A DNA stretch of 64,000 nt from NCBI GenBank assembly GCA_037044905.1, contig JBAOKB010000126.1, forward strand, positions 1 to 64,000. The letters are read 5' to 3'. This stretch comes from Hortaea werneckii. Lineage: Eukaryota; Ascomycota; Dothideomycetes; Mycosphaerellales; Teratosphaeriaceae. A program made the translations under genes and the position numbers. Under the pieces are notes generated by a model. That model searched no databases and was not told where the DNA came from. It saw only the letters and a program-made list of their open reading frames with translations. How positions within the stretch are numbered: position 1 is the first letter of the stretch; each line of letters begins with the position of its first letter. Shown in pieces: positions 10,396 to 21,515 of the stretch.

Positions 10396-11664
10396 AATCA
10401 AGCCTTTGGTGCTATAGAACGTTTAGCACAAGCTGCATCGGCCGTGTATGGTAGCATGAGCTTATCGGGTCAGCCTTCGAGGTTCGATCCAATTTGTAAC
10501 TACGGTGAGCTTGTAGACGGGATCGTGATTCCAATACCGCTGTGCAGAAGGTTTTGCAGTCAGATCCGTAACGCTTTCCTGGAGTACTGTGAGACACATC
10601 AAAGGCTCATTCCTTTCTACCTCCGACGCAACCTGATTACACAAATATACACTCGGATGTACCGTCTTCTGCATTAGAGTAGTGACTAGTCCCATAAGCA
10701 CGGCAGGTAACTTCCTGTGAATCGTAAGTGGTTATGCAATGCCATATAGCGACCGCGCAATATTTTTGACAATCAATGAAGTGATCCTGCGTTTTGTGGC
10801 GCAGGGGCCATTTGCTTCTTGGTCGCGCGAGGTCCCACAACCAATTCTGAGAACAGTCCTAGGAGATTTCGAAAAAGGTGATCTCTGGCCGAACGTCAAC
10901 AGAAGAGCTGCTCGACGCCGATGGCAAAGATAATCACCAGCTCAAGGGACTTACCCTAGTGCCCTCACAAGATGACGCAAAGAGCGCCACCAACGTCAAA
11001 ACCTCCCAGAAGGTATACGTCCGGATAAAGACCAGAAACAACCAAGTCAGAGTGAGCATTCCACCGGAAGTACCCAGGTGAGGGCGCCATCGGCTACGGC
11101 CTCTGCAGCAGCCGTCGGTGCTGTCATGGGTCCTCCACCGTCAGAAGAAAAGAAGTCTAGCTGGTGACAGCGTTGGAAGCGAGACCGCGAAGATTCGAGG
11201 ACATTGTGAATACCTTTAGGGCAGAGCAGTAAGCGATGGAGAGTTGGACAGATTGTTCAACCATACAAGCGTACTAGCCGCCAAGAAGTTGTGATTGCTC
11301 ATTTCTGTTTACTTCAGGATACCATGGATGCAGTCTTTTTGGCATCCATTCGCCATCGTTACGGACTATAATGATCTACGATTGACCTTTCAAGCCGGAA
11401 GCATTGCCTCAACAGAAGCTTACTATGGCTGAAAGTCAGGACGTAGCACATACCGGGAGCGGGTTAAGAGGCTGCTATCTAATGCGCTCTCACGTTCGAG
11501 AAAGCTGTAATGACTACGCATGACCTCGTCATTGCTGACCGTGATGTCGAATTGAGTCATTGATCCGCGTGGTCGGCGCTTAGAGGGCGGATTCAGGAGT
11601 CCTAATGACGAGAATGGTAATTTCGGAGTATTCGCCATTGATCGCTGTCTCCAACGAAAGTAGG
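10396..11664. other. Gap with possible decayed coding fragments
   Basis: No intact gene. Plus-strand frames around 10878-11081 (containing LKGLTLVPSQDD and KVYVRIKTRNNQ) and about 11080-11160 read like protein but are short and broken. They may be a decayed gene, and I cannot name it. Confidence 0.35.
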
Positions 11665-12627
11665 TCAATCGTAACATATGTCTGGTGGTCTCCAATACAC
11701 TTTGTCCCAGTCGGAAGAATCTCTCAATAGCGAAACAAGGCGAGGTATTACCGTCCCATAGTACACTCGCATCCAGCCAACGTCCTCTTCAGTACAGCCG
11801 TCGATAGGAGGATGCATATCGTCGGAGTCATCGCAGAGCTCGGTTGCAAGACCCATTTGTATATCATCGAGCCGACCCTCCTCTTTTAATCTCTGTATAG
11901 CTTCTAAGTTCCAGTTAGCGTGAATCACATGGACCCACGCCTCGCCAAAGACATCCTCGGGATCGGTGGAGATGATGCTCTGTAGCGAAACCTCGTCGAC
12001 TTGGACGCAGTAATTGTATCGGAATGCAAGACGGTTGGGATCAGATTCCGGGTTACCCCCTCTCGCCCTAATCTCGCTACGTGAGCCCTGCTCTTCACGC
12101 ACAGCATGCTTCCTCCATTTGAGAAAATGCTGACGTACGGCATTAATGTCTGCGCCATCCAGCTCTTGTGGATTGTCCATGACCGTTAGCTTAAAAGACT
12201 TTTCTGCGAGCAAGTCCAACGCGTTGTGGAATCGCATCGAGTTTCGAATAGAAGCGTTCAGCCGCTCCATAAAAGTTGCCCAAGCCGAGTCGTCGCCATA
12301 TGTACAGCGGTAAATGACAACTCCCCAGATTACATGACCATCTTCGAGGAGGTGGCCCTCGATGATATCGGCGTCATTCAGCCATCTCGGCCGACCAGGT
12401 GTTCGGTGAGAATCGGAATCCCGGTTTAGGGTTATTGCACGGGTTTGCGTAGGAGAACGTGTAAAATTGAGGCTTGCAGGTGCCGTCGCATTCTGGCGTT
12501 GCAATGTGCTAAGAGTGCGCTTGGAGGAGTAGCCGCTCAGCGATTTATGATGCGCAAGATGTCGGACATCGCATAGAGACCGTTCGGTCACTTGAACCGT
12601 TGTGGCTCTTCGTAGAAGACGAGACAT
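11665..12627 (-). CDS. Fungal-specific conserved hypothetical protein
   Basis: A 320-residue single-exon frame. The first about 80 residues are Ser/Arg/Thr-rich and could be a mitochondrial-type or disordered leader. From about residue 90 it holds the pattern W-G-V-V-I-Y-R-C-T-Y followed by W..FM..L, which I associate with a family of ascomycete hypothetical proteins often present in many copies. The C-terminal part contains RVYYGTVIPRLVSLL. No catalytic motif, signal peptide or membrane segment is evident. The start is the first ATG of the frame. It is divergently placed relative to the LURP-one-like gene (328 bp gap). Function unknown. Confidence 0.75.
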   Translation of the reverse strand: MSRLLRRATTVQVTERSLCDVRHLAHHKSLSGYSSKRTLSTLQRQNATAPASLNFTRSPTQTRAITLNRDSDSHRTPGRPRWLNDADIIEGHLLEDGHVIWGVVIYRCTYGDDSAWATFMERLNASIRNSMRFHNALDLLAEKSFKLTVMDNPQELDGADINAVRQHFLKWRKHAVREEQGSRSEIRARGGNPESDPNRLAFRYNYCVQVDEVSLQSIISTDPEDVFGEAWVHVIHANWNLEAIQRLKEEGRLDDIQMGLATELCDDSDDMHPPIDGCTEEDVGWMRVYYGTVIPRLVSLLRDSSDWDKVYWRPPDICYD

Positions 12628-12954
12628 GGATGATGCGACAACGCCGACGGATGACAGCAGTTTACGTGGCCATGCCGCAGACCTGTCGAAGACGTTTTTT
12701 CGCTAAGTCGAGGCGGATTAGAGGATCACTAATTGAAATAGCTTAATCTTCTCCTGGAATTGAGATTGTGTTGTCAGTAGCAGCTGGAGGCGGGGGATGA
12801 CTGTGCTTGTTGACGCTTCATCTCCATAGCAACGCTCACCATGACCTTGAATTGTGACAAATGATGCATTAACCTTGAAGCGCATCCGAACGCTGCTACG
12901 CGCCTTTTGAGGTGCTTTCACAGGTCATAAAACCACTGGAGCGCGGCGCATGAG

Positions 12955-13525
12955 ATGGCTGCGCAGCTGACGACTCCTTCCAAATGCATTTCCTCAATTC
13001 CGGGCTACATGACACAGGATGAAACGACACTGGAGATGCATTGCCGTGATCGTCTGTTCCGGGACGTCTCAGTCTTTGACGTGACCAACCGCAAAGAAGT
13101 TTTCCGCATCACGGGCAATGGCCTGCTATCGTGGAGCCTCCGAAGGTCGCTGGAAGACTCCACGGGAAAGCATCTCTTGGACTTCCGACACTTCAGCCTG
13201 GATGTGAAGAACCGGTGGATAGTGGAAGACCCCAATCATGAAAGAAAATTGGCTGTTATCGAACACGTGAATCAACTTACAAGGAACCATTCGGCAGTCG
13301 ATGCGCCTTTTTGGGGGCGCCGATGGGGGTGAGGATGTTGTGGTCGAGATGCGCCAACTAGACCGCAGCGCCATGACAACCACTCTGTCGATGATGGATT
13401 CGACGGTGGCCGAGGTGTCAGAGATCTCAGACAACGATATAGTCTTCAATCAGGCACGAGGCAAGGATCGGACAGCGTGGAGAGTCCGCGTCGCCGCAAA
13501 TATTGACCTTACGATTGTAGGCTAA
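12955..13525 (+). CDS. LURP-one-related / Tubby C-terminal-like protein (frame break)
   Basis: The first 110 codons show the LURP-one-related pattern (FRDVSVFDVTNRKEVFRITG, then D..G..LLDFRH), a Tubby-like beta barrel of unknown biochemical role. At CCTTTTTGGGGGCGCC (about 13307-13318) the frame shifts by one base. The second frame continues with family-like sequence (EDVVVEMRQL, then ARGKD..WRVRVAANIDL) and stops at 13525. The break lies exactly in adjacent T5 and G5 homopolymers, so a long-read indel is the simplest reading. The last helix typical of this family seems missing or lies past an unrecognised intron. These proteins are common as paralogous sets in fungi; plant LURP1 is linked to defence but that does not transfer. 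Confidence 0.8.
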
Positions 13526-14427
13526 TGCTATCTTTTGCCCACATTCAAGAACTGGCCGCTAATCGTTGGCACCAGGCTATGGTGATGATGCTCTGTCGTG
13601 CTGAAATGTCTCACGTATGGAGACAATAGGCCGAACAGAGCAGATTTTCACAGAAGGAAGGCATCTTGTGTTGAGCCACGATGCGACATACGTCCTAAGG
13701 AGCTTTGGGTTTGGCCCAGCTCGATACCCCCATCTCTGTTCTGAACACCGCACGCGACTTAGCTGCGAGCGTGTCCATCAGGACGGGAGAAAGCAACTCA
13801 TGGAATCCGTCACATCTGATGGAGCTCCTCGACACAGGACGTAAAGGTGCACAGTATACATTCGGGTGCTGAGTCGTCCGGTATCCACCACCTGAAACGT
13901 TTATAGGTCACTTGCCCTCACGAGTCACCGCGGCCAGAGTAATGTGAGGCCGCTGCTACTGCCGAAGGTGGAAAAGACAAGATCATTGTATACCTGAGTC
14001 GTGAATCGTAGATGCTTTGAGATGAAAGGCGGATGCGAGGTGACATCTGGCTTCACCTTTACGGTCGTCGAGGTTGTTGCCGACTCTTGTGTTCAGCCTG
14101 CGAACCCCTATTACGATATCTCTCTTCTTACTCGGAAACGTTCAGGTTGTTTGTGCATCTCCAGCTCGAAGCGCAGCTCATGCGGTAAAATTCATGACGT
14201 AAATGAAGCTCGACGTCCGGGCTAACCTGCGATGCCTACACCCATTACCTTGCTACCGGCCAGACGCATTAGTGAAGAGCAAAGTATTATAATCCATCAC
14301 GCCCCTTTCCACTTGGCAAAAGACTTGTCTCGCCTCCCAACGTCTTGCGTGAAGCAAGTCCGCCAATTTCACCCAGCCGTAGAGCACAACGCACACGTCC
14401 CGTCACGACTCGAACAAATCTCCCGCA
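13526..14427. other. Intergenic gap
   Basis: About 900 bp with only short, unconvincing frames. The right part (14230-14427) is the promoter region of the Rossmann-protein gene. Confidence 0.5.
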
Positions 14428-15294
14428 ATGCACCAACACGATATCCTCATCCTCGGCGCCGGATGGACGTCGACCTTCCTGATCCCCCTCTGTCAGGCTC
14501 GCCACGTCTCCTTCGCAGCGACAACACGTGACGGGCGCAAGGTCGCCGGCGCAGAAACCATACCATGGTCATTCAACCCGGATGAAGCGACCGCGAGCAC
14601 GCCCAACCAATTCAGCCGACTGCCACTAGCATCAGCCATTCTGATCACCTTCCCACTGACTGGCACCGGCCAGAGCAAGAAGATCGTAGACGGCTACCGA
14701 GCGGCACACGGCGCAAAAGCCGACACTACCGTCTTCATCCAGTTCGGCTCCAGCGGCATCTGGCAGATCCCACAGCGGACCATCTGGGTCTCCCGCCGCT
14801 CTCCCTACAACACCGACTCCCCTCGCGCCGTCGCCGAAGACGAGCTGCTACGCCTCGGAGGGTGCGTTTTGAACCTCGCCGGTCTGTGGGGCGGAGAGCG
14901 GCAACCAAAGAACTGGGTCGGCCGCGTTGCCAGGAGCAAAGAGGATGTTAAGGGCAAGAAGAGTTTGCATATGATCCATGGACACGACGTGGCGCGCGCA
15001 GTGCTCGCTGTGCTGAAGCAATGGGATACCGCGAAGGGACAGCGGTGGATGCTGACCGACGGCTTCGTGTACGACTGGTGGGCACTGATGTCCGGTTGGG
15101 CAGACGTAAAGGCGCAGCAAGGAGAAGAGGTCCATGATGAAGAGCCAAGCGACCAGGCCAAATGGGTTTACGAGCTTATGGACGAAGAAAGAGTTTGGGC
15201 ACTTCCCAGAAGTATGGAAGCGCTCGGCAGATGCTACTTTGGGAGAGAGTTTTGGGATCACTTTGGACTGGTGCCATTGAAGGCCAGAATATGA
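14428..15294 (+). CDS. NAD(P)-binding Rossmann-fold protein (extended SDR, YeeZ-like)
   Basis: Intact single-exon frame of 288 residues. It starts with HDILILGAGWTSTFL, a GxGxxxxxL dinucleotide-binding loop. It continues with the layout of atypical extended short-chain dehydrogenases of the bacterial YeeZ type: an ITFPLTGTG strand, a FGSSGIW strand and RRSPYNTDSPR. The classic YxxxK pair is not obvious, so it may act as a sugar-nucleotide epimerase-like protein or be non-catalytic. The C-terminal WALPRSMEALGRCYFG segment is typical of fungal homologues. No targeting signal; probably cytosolic. The start ATG lies in a plausible context with no upstream in-frame ATG. Confidence 0.88.
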   Translation: MHQHDILILGAGWTSTFLIPLCQARHVSFAATTRDGRKVAGAETIPWSFNPDEATASTPNQFSRLPLASAILITFPLTGTGQSKKIVDGYRAAHGAKADTTVFIQFGSSGIWQIPQRTIWVSRRSPYNTDSPRAVAEDELLRLGGCVLNLAGLWGGERQPKNWVGRVARSKEDVKGKKSLHMIHGHDVARAVLAVLKQWDTAKGQRWMLTDGFVYDWWALMSGWADVKAQQGEEVHDEEPSDQAKWVYELMDEERVWALPRSMEALGRCYFGREFWDHFGLVPLKARI

Positions 15295-15387
15295 AGCTTC
15301 TGTCTATCATACAAAGCCTTTGAAAGGCAAAAAATCGCTGTCTAATATGGCGTGGCTGTGCGATCATGCCATGCTATAACGACAAGC

Positions 15388-16861
15388 TTAGCAGTAGCTG
15401 CTGTTGACCTTGTTCGCCGATGGGATACCCGCATTGTAAAGACCCTCCCAACTCCAGTAATCCTGGAGGACGCCTTCACCGTCAACGGTATCAACGCTGT
15501 TCTTCATGCGATAGTTCCAGAAGGCTGCACATATACATTAGCTGGTTTCACTCGACATCGATATCGAGGCCGAGAACTTACCACCACCAGAGGCATACTT
15601 CTGGTAAGCATAGACCTGCGTATCGTAGAGCGTCTTGCGGTTCTCGAGGGTGTTGTTGTACAGCGATTGAAGCGACCACTCGCCAATGAAGACAGGGAAT
15701 TTGCCATCGCCTTCGCCGATGTATTTTGCCTGGCCACAGATAGCCGGAGCAACATACTGTGAATATGCGCCAGCAGCTGCGAAGAAGTAGATGTGGCTAT
15801 CAATCACAAGGTTCGTTCCAGCTGGGTAGAACGGAGACCAGTACATTTCGGAGAAGAACGCATCCTGAAGCATTAGCGGAACACGCTTGTCGTACTTGGC
15901 AATGCGGTCGAGAGTGCCCTTGATGTAGGTGTTGATCCAGTTGGTGCCGTTTTCGGTGAGACCAGCAGGAGTGGCGAATGCGGCGAAGTTGTCCGAGGGC
16001 TCGTTCAGTGGAGCAATGGTGAAGCCGTACGGACGGCGCAGAGTTCTTGATGAAGGAAATGATCGAGTCAATGGCCTTGAACGAGTAGTCAAGATTGGTG
16101 CTGTTCTGGAACCAGGCGTCATGGCCAAAAGCTTCGCCAATTGAAAGAGTGTTAATGCCACCGGGCAGAGAGTGCAGGCCAATGATGACATGCATGTTGT
16201 ACTTGTTAATGGCATAGTTGGTGATGGTGCGAAGGTACTTCTGCTGATTGCCGGAGTAGAGCTGGCCGCCTGGAACCTTTACCCATGCAGCGTAGGTGGT
16301 CGGGATACGCAAGATGTTGATGCCGAGCTTTCCCATCTTGTCAATGTCGGCCGTTGTAATCCAGGAAGCATAGCGGGCTTCAAGCTTAGGACCACAGACA
16401 TCGAATCCGACAGCACCACACCAGGTCCACTCGTCGGGGAAGTCGCCGATGTTCTCGGCCCACCATTGAGTATCATAATTCTGCTCCTGTTCGAACCAGA
16501 TACCGAGGTTGACACCGTTGGCCTTGTACGTCTTCCAGTCGATGAACTTCTTGTTCGGAAAGGGCCACTTGAAGGCATGGCTAATGGCAGCCTCCACGCC
16601 TTCGATGGTACCGATAGCCAGGTCGTTGCATCCGAGCTTGGATCCGTGGATATTGGCGTTTGTCTGCAGCGTAGCACCTAGCTTCTTGACCGCTTGAGCG
16701 AGCGGAGAAAGTGCTTGTACCTCCGAGGTGATGGTCGTGACGACGGTACCGACGGCTCCTTGGAGAGCTGCAGCAATGTCTCCGAACAAGCTTGGAACTG
16801 GGGCAGCATGAATGGCCGGCGACGTGAGCGCTACAAGAGCGACTGCGGGAGCGATGCGCAT
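15388..16861 (-). CDS. Exo-1,3-beta-glucanase, glycoside hydrolase family 5
   Basis: Secreted enzyme that releases glucose from beta-1,3-glucan ends. A signal peptide (MRIAPAVALVALTSPAIHAAP) is followed by a spacer of about 80 residues and the GH5 barrel (VNLGIWFEQE, then LRIPTTYAAW). The acid/base Glu is in APLNEP and the nucleophile Glu in FIGEWS. Near 16,043 the frame shifts by one base between FIKNS and RPYGFTIAPLNEP. One intron, 15525-15581 (GTAAGT..GTGCAG, branch CTAAT), joins ASGG to FWNYRMK, and the last exon ends in YWSWEGLYNAGIP...SSYC with TAA at 15388-15390. Apart from the single indel all parts are intact, so I treat the gene as real and the indel as a probable assembly error. 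It is the telomere-distal-facing last gene of a six-gene minus-strand run (15.4-28.6 kb). Confidence 0.92.
15525..15581 (-). other. Intron of the GH5 exo-glucanase gene
   Basis: 57 nt, donor GTAAGT, acceptor GTGCAG, branch-like GCTAATG. Splicing restores a C-terminus typical of fungal exo-1,3-glucanases, whereas reading through gives a short unrelated tail. Confidence 0.85.
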
Positions 16862-17113
16862 TTTCGCTATAGCTAAGCCAATAGTAGGAGAAGATCTAAG
16901 GGAAGAAGAAAGGTGGAGGGAAAAAGAACGAAGAGATGCTGCTTGATGCCCTTTGCAACTAGCGGGTATCTGGGTCTTACTTATACCTTTCCCCTAGACA
17001 TCTTTTTGGCACTGCGTCGTCGAGATGAATGCTTGCTGGTCTTGGGCGCCTCAATATTCTAGTTTAGCTCTTCCTGTAGTCGAGATTCTACAGACCGAAC
17101 CTTCAATAGACTT

Positions 17114-17157
17114 CGGGAGTGGCTTAGGGCAAAGTGTCCAGTATGCCGAGTGAAGTG
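17114..17157. repeat. 44-bp imperfect repeat, copy 1
   Basis: CGGGAGTGGCTTAGGGCAAA... resembles 17225-17268 (CGAGAGTGACTTAGGGCAAG...), with several differences and a period of about 111 bp. It lies in the upstream region of the exo-glucanase gene. Confidence 0.65.
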
Positions 17158-17224
17158 CAATGGCATTTTGCTGACGGCAGCTTGGACAAGACGTTCTAGA
17201 GACGCTCTACGATCTTCAAAGGTT

Positions 17225-17268
17225 CGAGAGTGACTTAGGGCAAGGTGCCTGTTATGCCGAATTAAGCG
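17225..17268. repeat. 44-bp imperfect repeat, copy 2
   Basis: Second copy of the diverged unit at 17114-17157. Both share CTTAGGGCAA and TATGCCGA cores. It could be an old duplication or paired regulatory sites. Confidence 0.65.
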
Positions 17269-17781
17269 GAGGAAGACGTTGTGTCGGCAGATTTTAGCTC
17301 TCGTGGGGATCTAGGGCTACGTTTATGACACCGCCGGGTCGCCGACTCCAAAGGGCAAACAGCAAATCCCCAAAATCTTAATCCTTGTCCAGATGCTCGG
17401 GACGCACGTGGGAAGTAGACTGGCTACCGGAGCTAACTGGTTCTGGTCACATTCCGTTGTCTCTTCACGAGTCGTCGTGGCGTCTCGGACGTTCGTTCTG
17501 CAGACGAGAGAGGCTAGAGGCGACGCCTTTGTGGCGACCTAACGTGTTCACGTCAGCACCGCGATGGTCAGCCGGGATACACCTGCTATGGAGGCTGTCG
17601 AAGCCATTGGCGGTGCTCTTCCATAAGCGCTGGGCAAAAGCAATCCCAGAATGTCACCACCCGCTTCGACTTCATTTTCTAGCGAACAGCAGTCTAGATC
17701 GGGCCACAGAGGTCAGTCTCCAATTCAGCAAGTGCCGACGCATTCATCCCGACGATAGTCCTGACGCAAAGTGTCGCAGCG

Positions 17782-19572
17782 TCATCTTGCTGTGGAACCA
17801 TATCCACCCCCATACCAGCCTGGCCCTCCAACGCAGTTGTTACCACCCAAGTCTGTCTCACGGAAGTCATACCACCCTTGGGCATCCGTACAGACGTACG
17901 ACCCCGAACTTGTAGGATCGTCTGCTCCGCTGTACTTGCTCACTTGAGGATATGGGCAGAGTGCTTGAAACCTCACATTGTTACTGCCAACAGCAAGATC
18001 GCTGGAAGCATTGACAGGAAACGCACTGCCAGCCTGAAGTAGATCCGGTGCCGTTCCCTTCTCAACCCAAGCTCTGAGCTGCTCCAGCTGATGGGTTGGA
18101 GTGACGCCGATGCCACCGCCACAATGCCCGACACCAGGCGAGTAGAACTGTCTGTAGAAGTCGTGCACAGAGCGGTCCAAATTTTGAATCTTGTCGTAGT
18201 AGAGCTGCGTGCCTTGAGGCATAATGAGCTGATCTGCAAGACCTTGCCAGGTAATCATCTTCCCACCATGCTCTTTGAAAGGACGAAGATCGGGACTGGC
18301 ATCTCCGATAATTGAATCATACTGTAAATGGCCCTGGAGAAAGAAGTCTAGACGATGATCGGTCAGCAAGAGCATTGCATCAATACATTTCGGGGAACAA
18401 TTGCTGACCTGTGAATTCTGTGTACGAAATATTAGCAGTGCTGAAGTTCAGGTCCTTGGCAAGGAAACCTTTGAACCAAGAGTCGGAAATCAGGAACGGC
18501 TGTGGTTCAGAGCTATTCGCCAAATTTGGAGCAAGAGCGCTGAAATTGGCCCCTTTCGGCAAGCCATACCAAAGGAAATCACCTTCGGGTGTCCGAGGGC
18601 CTTGCCAGATCTTGTCAATTACGGTTGCGGCTTGTTGCGAGAACGTACAATTCGATGTTCCAGAGCAAGGCAAGTTCGAACCAATAAGACGCTGTGCTGT
18701 GAAATCACAAAGGGCGGGAGCAGATATGATGCCATCAAGGAGGCCGTCCAAGCCATCGCAAGCCGCTATTACAGCCGTGACGGCAGCTTGAAACTCGCTT
18801 GGCAAGGGAGCATACCCCTCGTTATTTTGGACTGTATATGGCCATTGTTGTGCGGGCGTGAAGTCGTTCCATTGAATTGCAGGAGCGTTTGCAATTATGC
18901 CATCATAGTCCGAAGGATAGTATTGAGCTATGGCTAGCCCTTCGCGACCGCCGGTGCTACATCCTGCATATTGGGTCAGTTGCGAACCGGTCATGCTGTC
19001 AATGCATAGGTGATGAACTTACCATTCCAGTATGAGAACTCCACTTGCTTCCCGTAGAAATTTTCGCTAATGGCCTTGCCGATTATTGTCATGTCATGAA
19101 GAGAGCGTCTCGCAAAGTTAAGAAGGAGGTTCTGGTCCACGTTGCCTTCTGAGAGGAGCGCCCACGGTGATGCATCATCCACTGCATTCGAAGAGGTATC
19201 ATGGCCAGCGTCTGTAGCACCAGTCGAGTAGCCTAAAGCAGTCTGAGGCGCTGCATTCGACAAAGTACCAGCTGCGTATCCACCTCCGCCTATGCCTTGA
19301 AATCGTCCATTCCAACCCTGCAGAGGCACTGAGATGTAGTTGGTGACTCTGTCCCCAGTCCCAGGGTGCGTGATAGTGACTGTAAATGAACAGACATCGT
19401 TGCCGGGGATGTCTCCAAAGGCAGGTATATGTGATGCGGTGATGTTGAGAATTTCAGCTCCGAAGACTGAAGGTCTAGCAATAGAGCTTGCGGTGCAGTC
19501 GGCTGCAGAGATTGGCAGAGCGAGGCATAGTGAGATGGTCAAGATGATTGAGAGAGCGCGAATGCCATTCAT
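17782..19572 (-). CDS. Tannase / feruloyl esterase family, secreted
   Basis: Secreted serine esterase of the tannase family, which cleaves ester-linked phenolic acids (gallate, ferulate) from plant material. Three exons: 19572-19023, 18963-18409, 18347-17782. Exon 1 has a signal peptide (SIILTISLCLALPISAA) and a GGGGYAAG segment. Intron 1 (18964-19022, GTAAGT..ATGCAG) splices WN to GCSTGGREG, which carries the nucleophile serine motif CSTGG. Intron 2 (18348-18408, GTCAGC..CGTCTAG) joins EFT to DFFLQGHLQYDSIIGD. The C-terminal exon contains ITWQGLAD (Asp region) and GVGHCGGG, the usual Asp and His sites, with paired cysteines. All splice phases fit and no frame error is needed, giving about 560 residues, normal for the family. 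Confidence 0.93.
18348..18408 (-). other. Intron 2 of the tannase gene
   Basis: 61 nt, donor GTCAGC (non-optimal), acceptor CGTCTAG, branch-like TTGCTGACC. Phase 1 on both sides. Confidence 0.75.
18964..19022 (-). other. Intron 1 of the tannase gene
   Basis: 59 nt, donor GTAAGT, acceptor ATGCAG. Removal creates the catalytic CSTGG motif in frame. Confidence 0.88.
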
Positions 19573-20517
19573 AATGGCAATTTAAACGTTTTCAAAGTAA
19601 GAGGCGAGGCCAGAGGGTTATCCATGGAATAGATGGTCGGATCAGGATGCTCTCAAGTTGTTCTTCCCCACCACGTCTGCTCATCGTCGAGACGATGACA
19701 TATCCATTGCTATTCGTGCTTTTACCCATGGCTGGAGGGTAGAGCAGTGCTAGTGCCTCACTTACTTGCGAACAGGTCAACGTCATATACTCAGATCGGA
19801 AGGTGCGCGCGGGTAACACGGCACTGATGACGATCGTCGTGAGGGGCATTGCGGGAATCAACTTGCTGCTGACCTGAAGCAACTGCGACACAGTCCACTC
19901 CTTTCTCGGCACCGAACGATAGATCGATAGGAGTGCATTACGTCTCCGAAGACATGATTATCCTTAGGCCAGCGATCGATGAGACTTGAACGACCTTCAG
20001 TGAGAAGAATCTCGGATGGAGAATGTCGATCAATTCTGTCGCTTGCCAGAAGTCGCGTTTGCACTATGTTGTGTTATTGTGATCATTCTCCATCCTCCAT
20101 AATCGCATCAATACATCGTCAATTGATTGCGTTGGGGCGTGGGAATGGTGAAGACTCCGTCCAAGTGATGAAAGCCACTATGCGCCTTGCTAGAGCCATC
20201 ACAGCGGTCCTGAGAGGCGGAGGACCCTTTCGTTTCACCAAACATCGGTCGAGCAAAGACCACCCGTCTTTCGGCTGGAGACTTGCAATGATCACGCTTC
20301 AGAATTGGCTGTCGGAGCGACACGATCACCATAAAGTGCTTAAACACAGAATGAACGAGCTTGCTTATGCCTTGGGTGCTGAAAACAGATGGTAAGATCT
20401 TCAAAGCCGTGCGGGCAAAGTCGACAATAAACTTCCGAGTCCTTATGATCTCACGGATGATACTCTCTTCACGTTTGTGAAGGAAAGAGGTACAAACACG
20501 TATTGTGAATTGTAGTG
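19573..20517. other. Intergenic gap
   Basis: About 950 bp between the tannase start and the dienelactone hydrolase end. Frames here are short or shadows, and no gene is accepted. It includes the tannase promoter. Confidence 0.55.
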
Positions 20518-21515
20518 TCACGCCACAGGCGGTGGACGAGCGAACCACCTGCTGAACCAATTGACTGCCTGATCTTCCGCCTTCTTTCCTTGTTCAGCCT
20601 GGTGCTTCTCGTTCTGAAGCAGCATTTGTTGTCAGCAAGTCTTGTAAAGGTGGATGAGGAGTGGGTCTTCTTACCTCGTCGGCTCTTACAGCAAATCCAT
20701 GCTCGGCGCCATCGTACATGACGAACTCATGCTCGAATCCATCGTCTTTGGTCTTGGCCGTCTTCGCGGCCAAAATCTCTTTCGTCTGTTGGGCATTGTC
20801 GGCGCTCATCTGCATGTCATGCTCGGCTGCCGCGCAGCTCAGCGGCAGCACTACTTTCTCTATATCATCCGGGTACTTGAGAAAGCTAGGGTGAGCTATG
20901 AAGCCGCAGTCTACCAATCGCTTGCCATTTTCTGTCTTCGTCTGGTCCCAGCAAAGTTCCGTCACGAATTTGGCGCCCCAGCAGAAGCCGGCGGTGCCAA
21001 TAGGTAGATCTGAAGCCTCATTGGCACGCACGGATTTGAAGAAGTCAGATATCCGAGGCGAAGCGGTGCTTGGTGAGCAGTACCACTGGAAGGGGACGAA
21101 ATGACGGATCATGTACAGGATGTGGCCGACTTTCGCCAGTTGATTCCAAAGGCCGGTCTTGCCTAAGGCTTTGAACGAATCCATCAGGTCGGCGGGCATG
21201 ACATAACCTGGACCGATGTCACTACTCATATGCACATGATATGCTTAACGCGGCAGTCATCGGAGAAGCTTTACCATTCATGAAGTCTGGGAGAAAGACG
21301 TGTGCGCCTGTCCTCTTTGCATACTGGTCGGCCAGAATGCGATTGTTTGGCAGCATCCAACCAAAGGCGTCTGGGATGATAATGACCACGCCCGTTGGAT
21401 TGCGGCCATCCGGGGCATCAGCAACGTAGCAGTCCAAGCCGTGCATCTTCTTGATGCGACCTGTCGGAATGCCTGTATGCAGCGAGCCAGAGGCACAGCA
21501 CGTCTTGAGACTCAT
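20518..21515 (-). CDS. Dienelactone hydrolase family protein
   Basis: Alpha/beta hydrolase of the dienelactone hydrolase family, whose bacterial members open lactone rings in chlorocatechol degradation. Fungal relatives are cytosolic with varied substrates. The start MSLKTCCASG at 21515 is the family-typical N-terminus, although an upstream in-frame ATG exists at 21572. The triad is visible: Cys in GFCWGAKF, Asp in AAEHD, His in GAEHGFAVR. An intron at 20614-20674 (GTAAGA..GCTTCAG) joins VRADE to NEKHQAEQGKKAED, and the protein ends RPPPVA with TGA at 20518-20520. A second intron probably starts at 21274 (after DFMN, GTAAAG) and ends near 21222-21227, but no acceptor there gives the right phase for SSDIGPGYVMPAD. 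I suspect one missing or extra base. It sits beside the tannase gene, consistent with handling released aromatic acids (inference). Confidence 0.88.
20614..20674 (-). other. Last intron of the dienelactone hydrolase gene
   Basis: 61 nt, donor GTAAGA, acceptor GCTTCAG, branch-like TTGCTGAC. Phase 0. Splicing yields the Glu/Lys-rich tail and RPPPVA terminus. Confidence 0.85.

Larger units (their letters stand above)
16862..17781. other. Intergenic region holding an imperfect duplicated 44-mer
   Basis: Promoter side of the exo-glucanase and 3' side of the tannase gene. No gene accepted. It contains two related 44-bp stretches (17114-17157 and 17225-17268). Confidence 0.6.

Noticed and set aside
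19979..20395. 138-codon plus-strand frame
   Set aside because: No resemblance to a known family, short and unsupported by neighbours or splice context.
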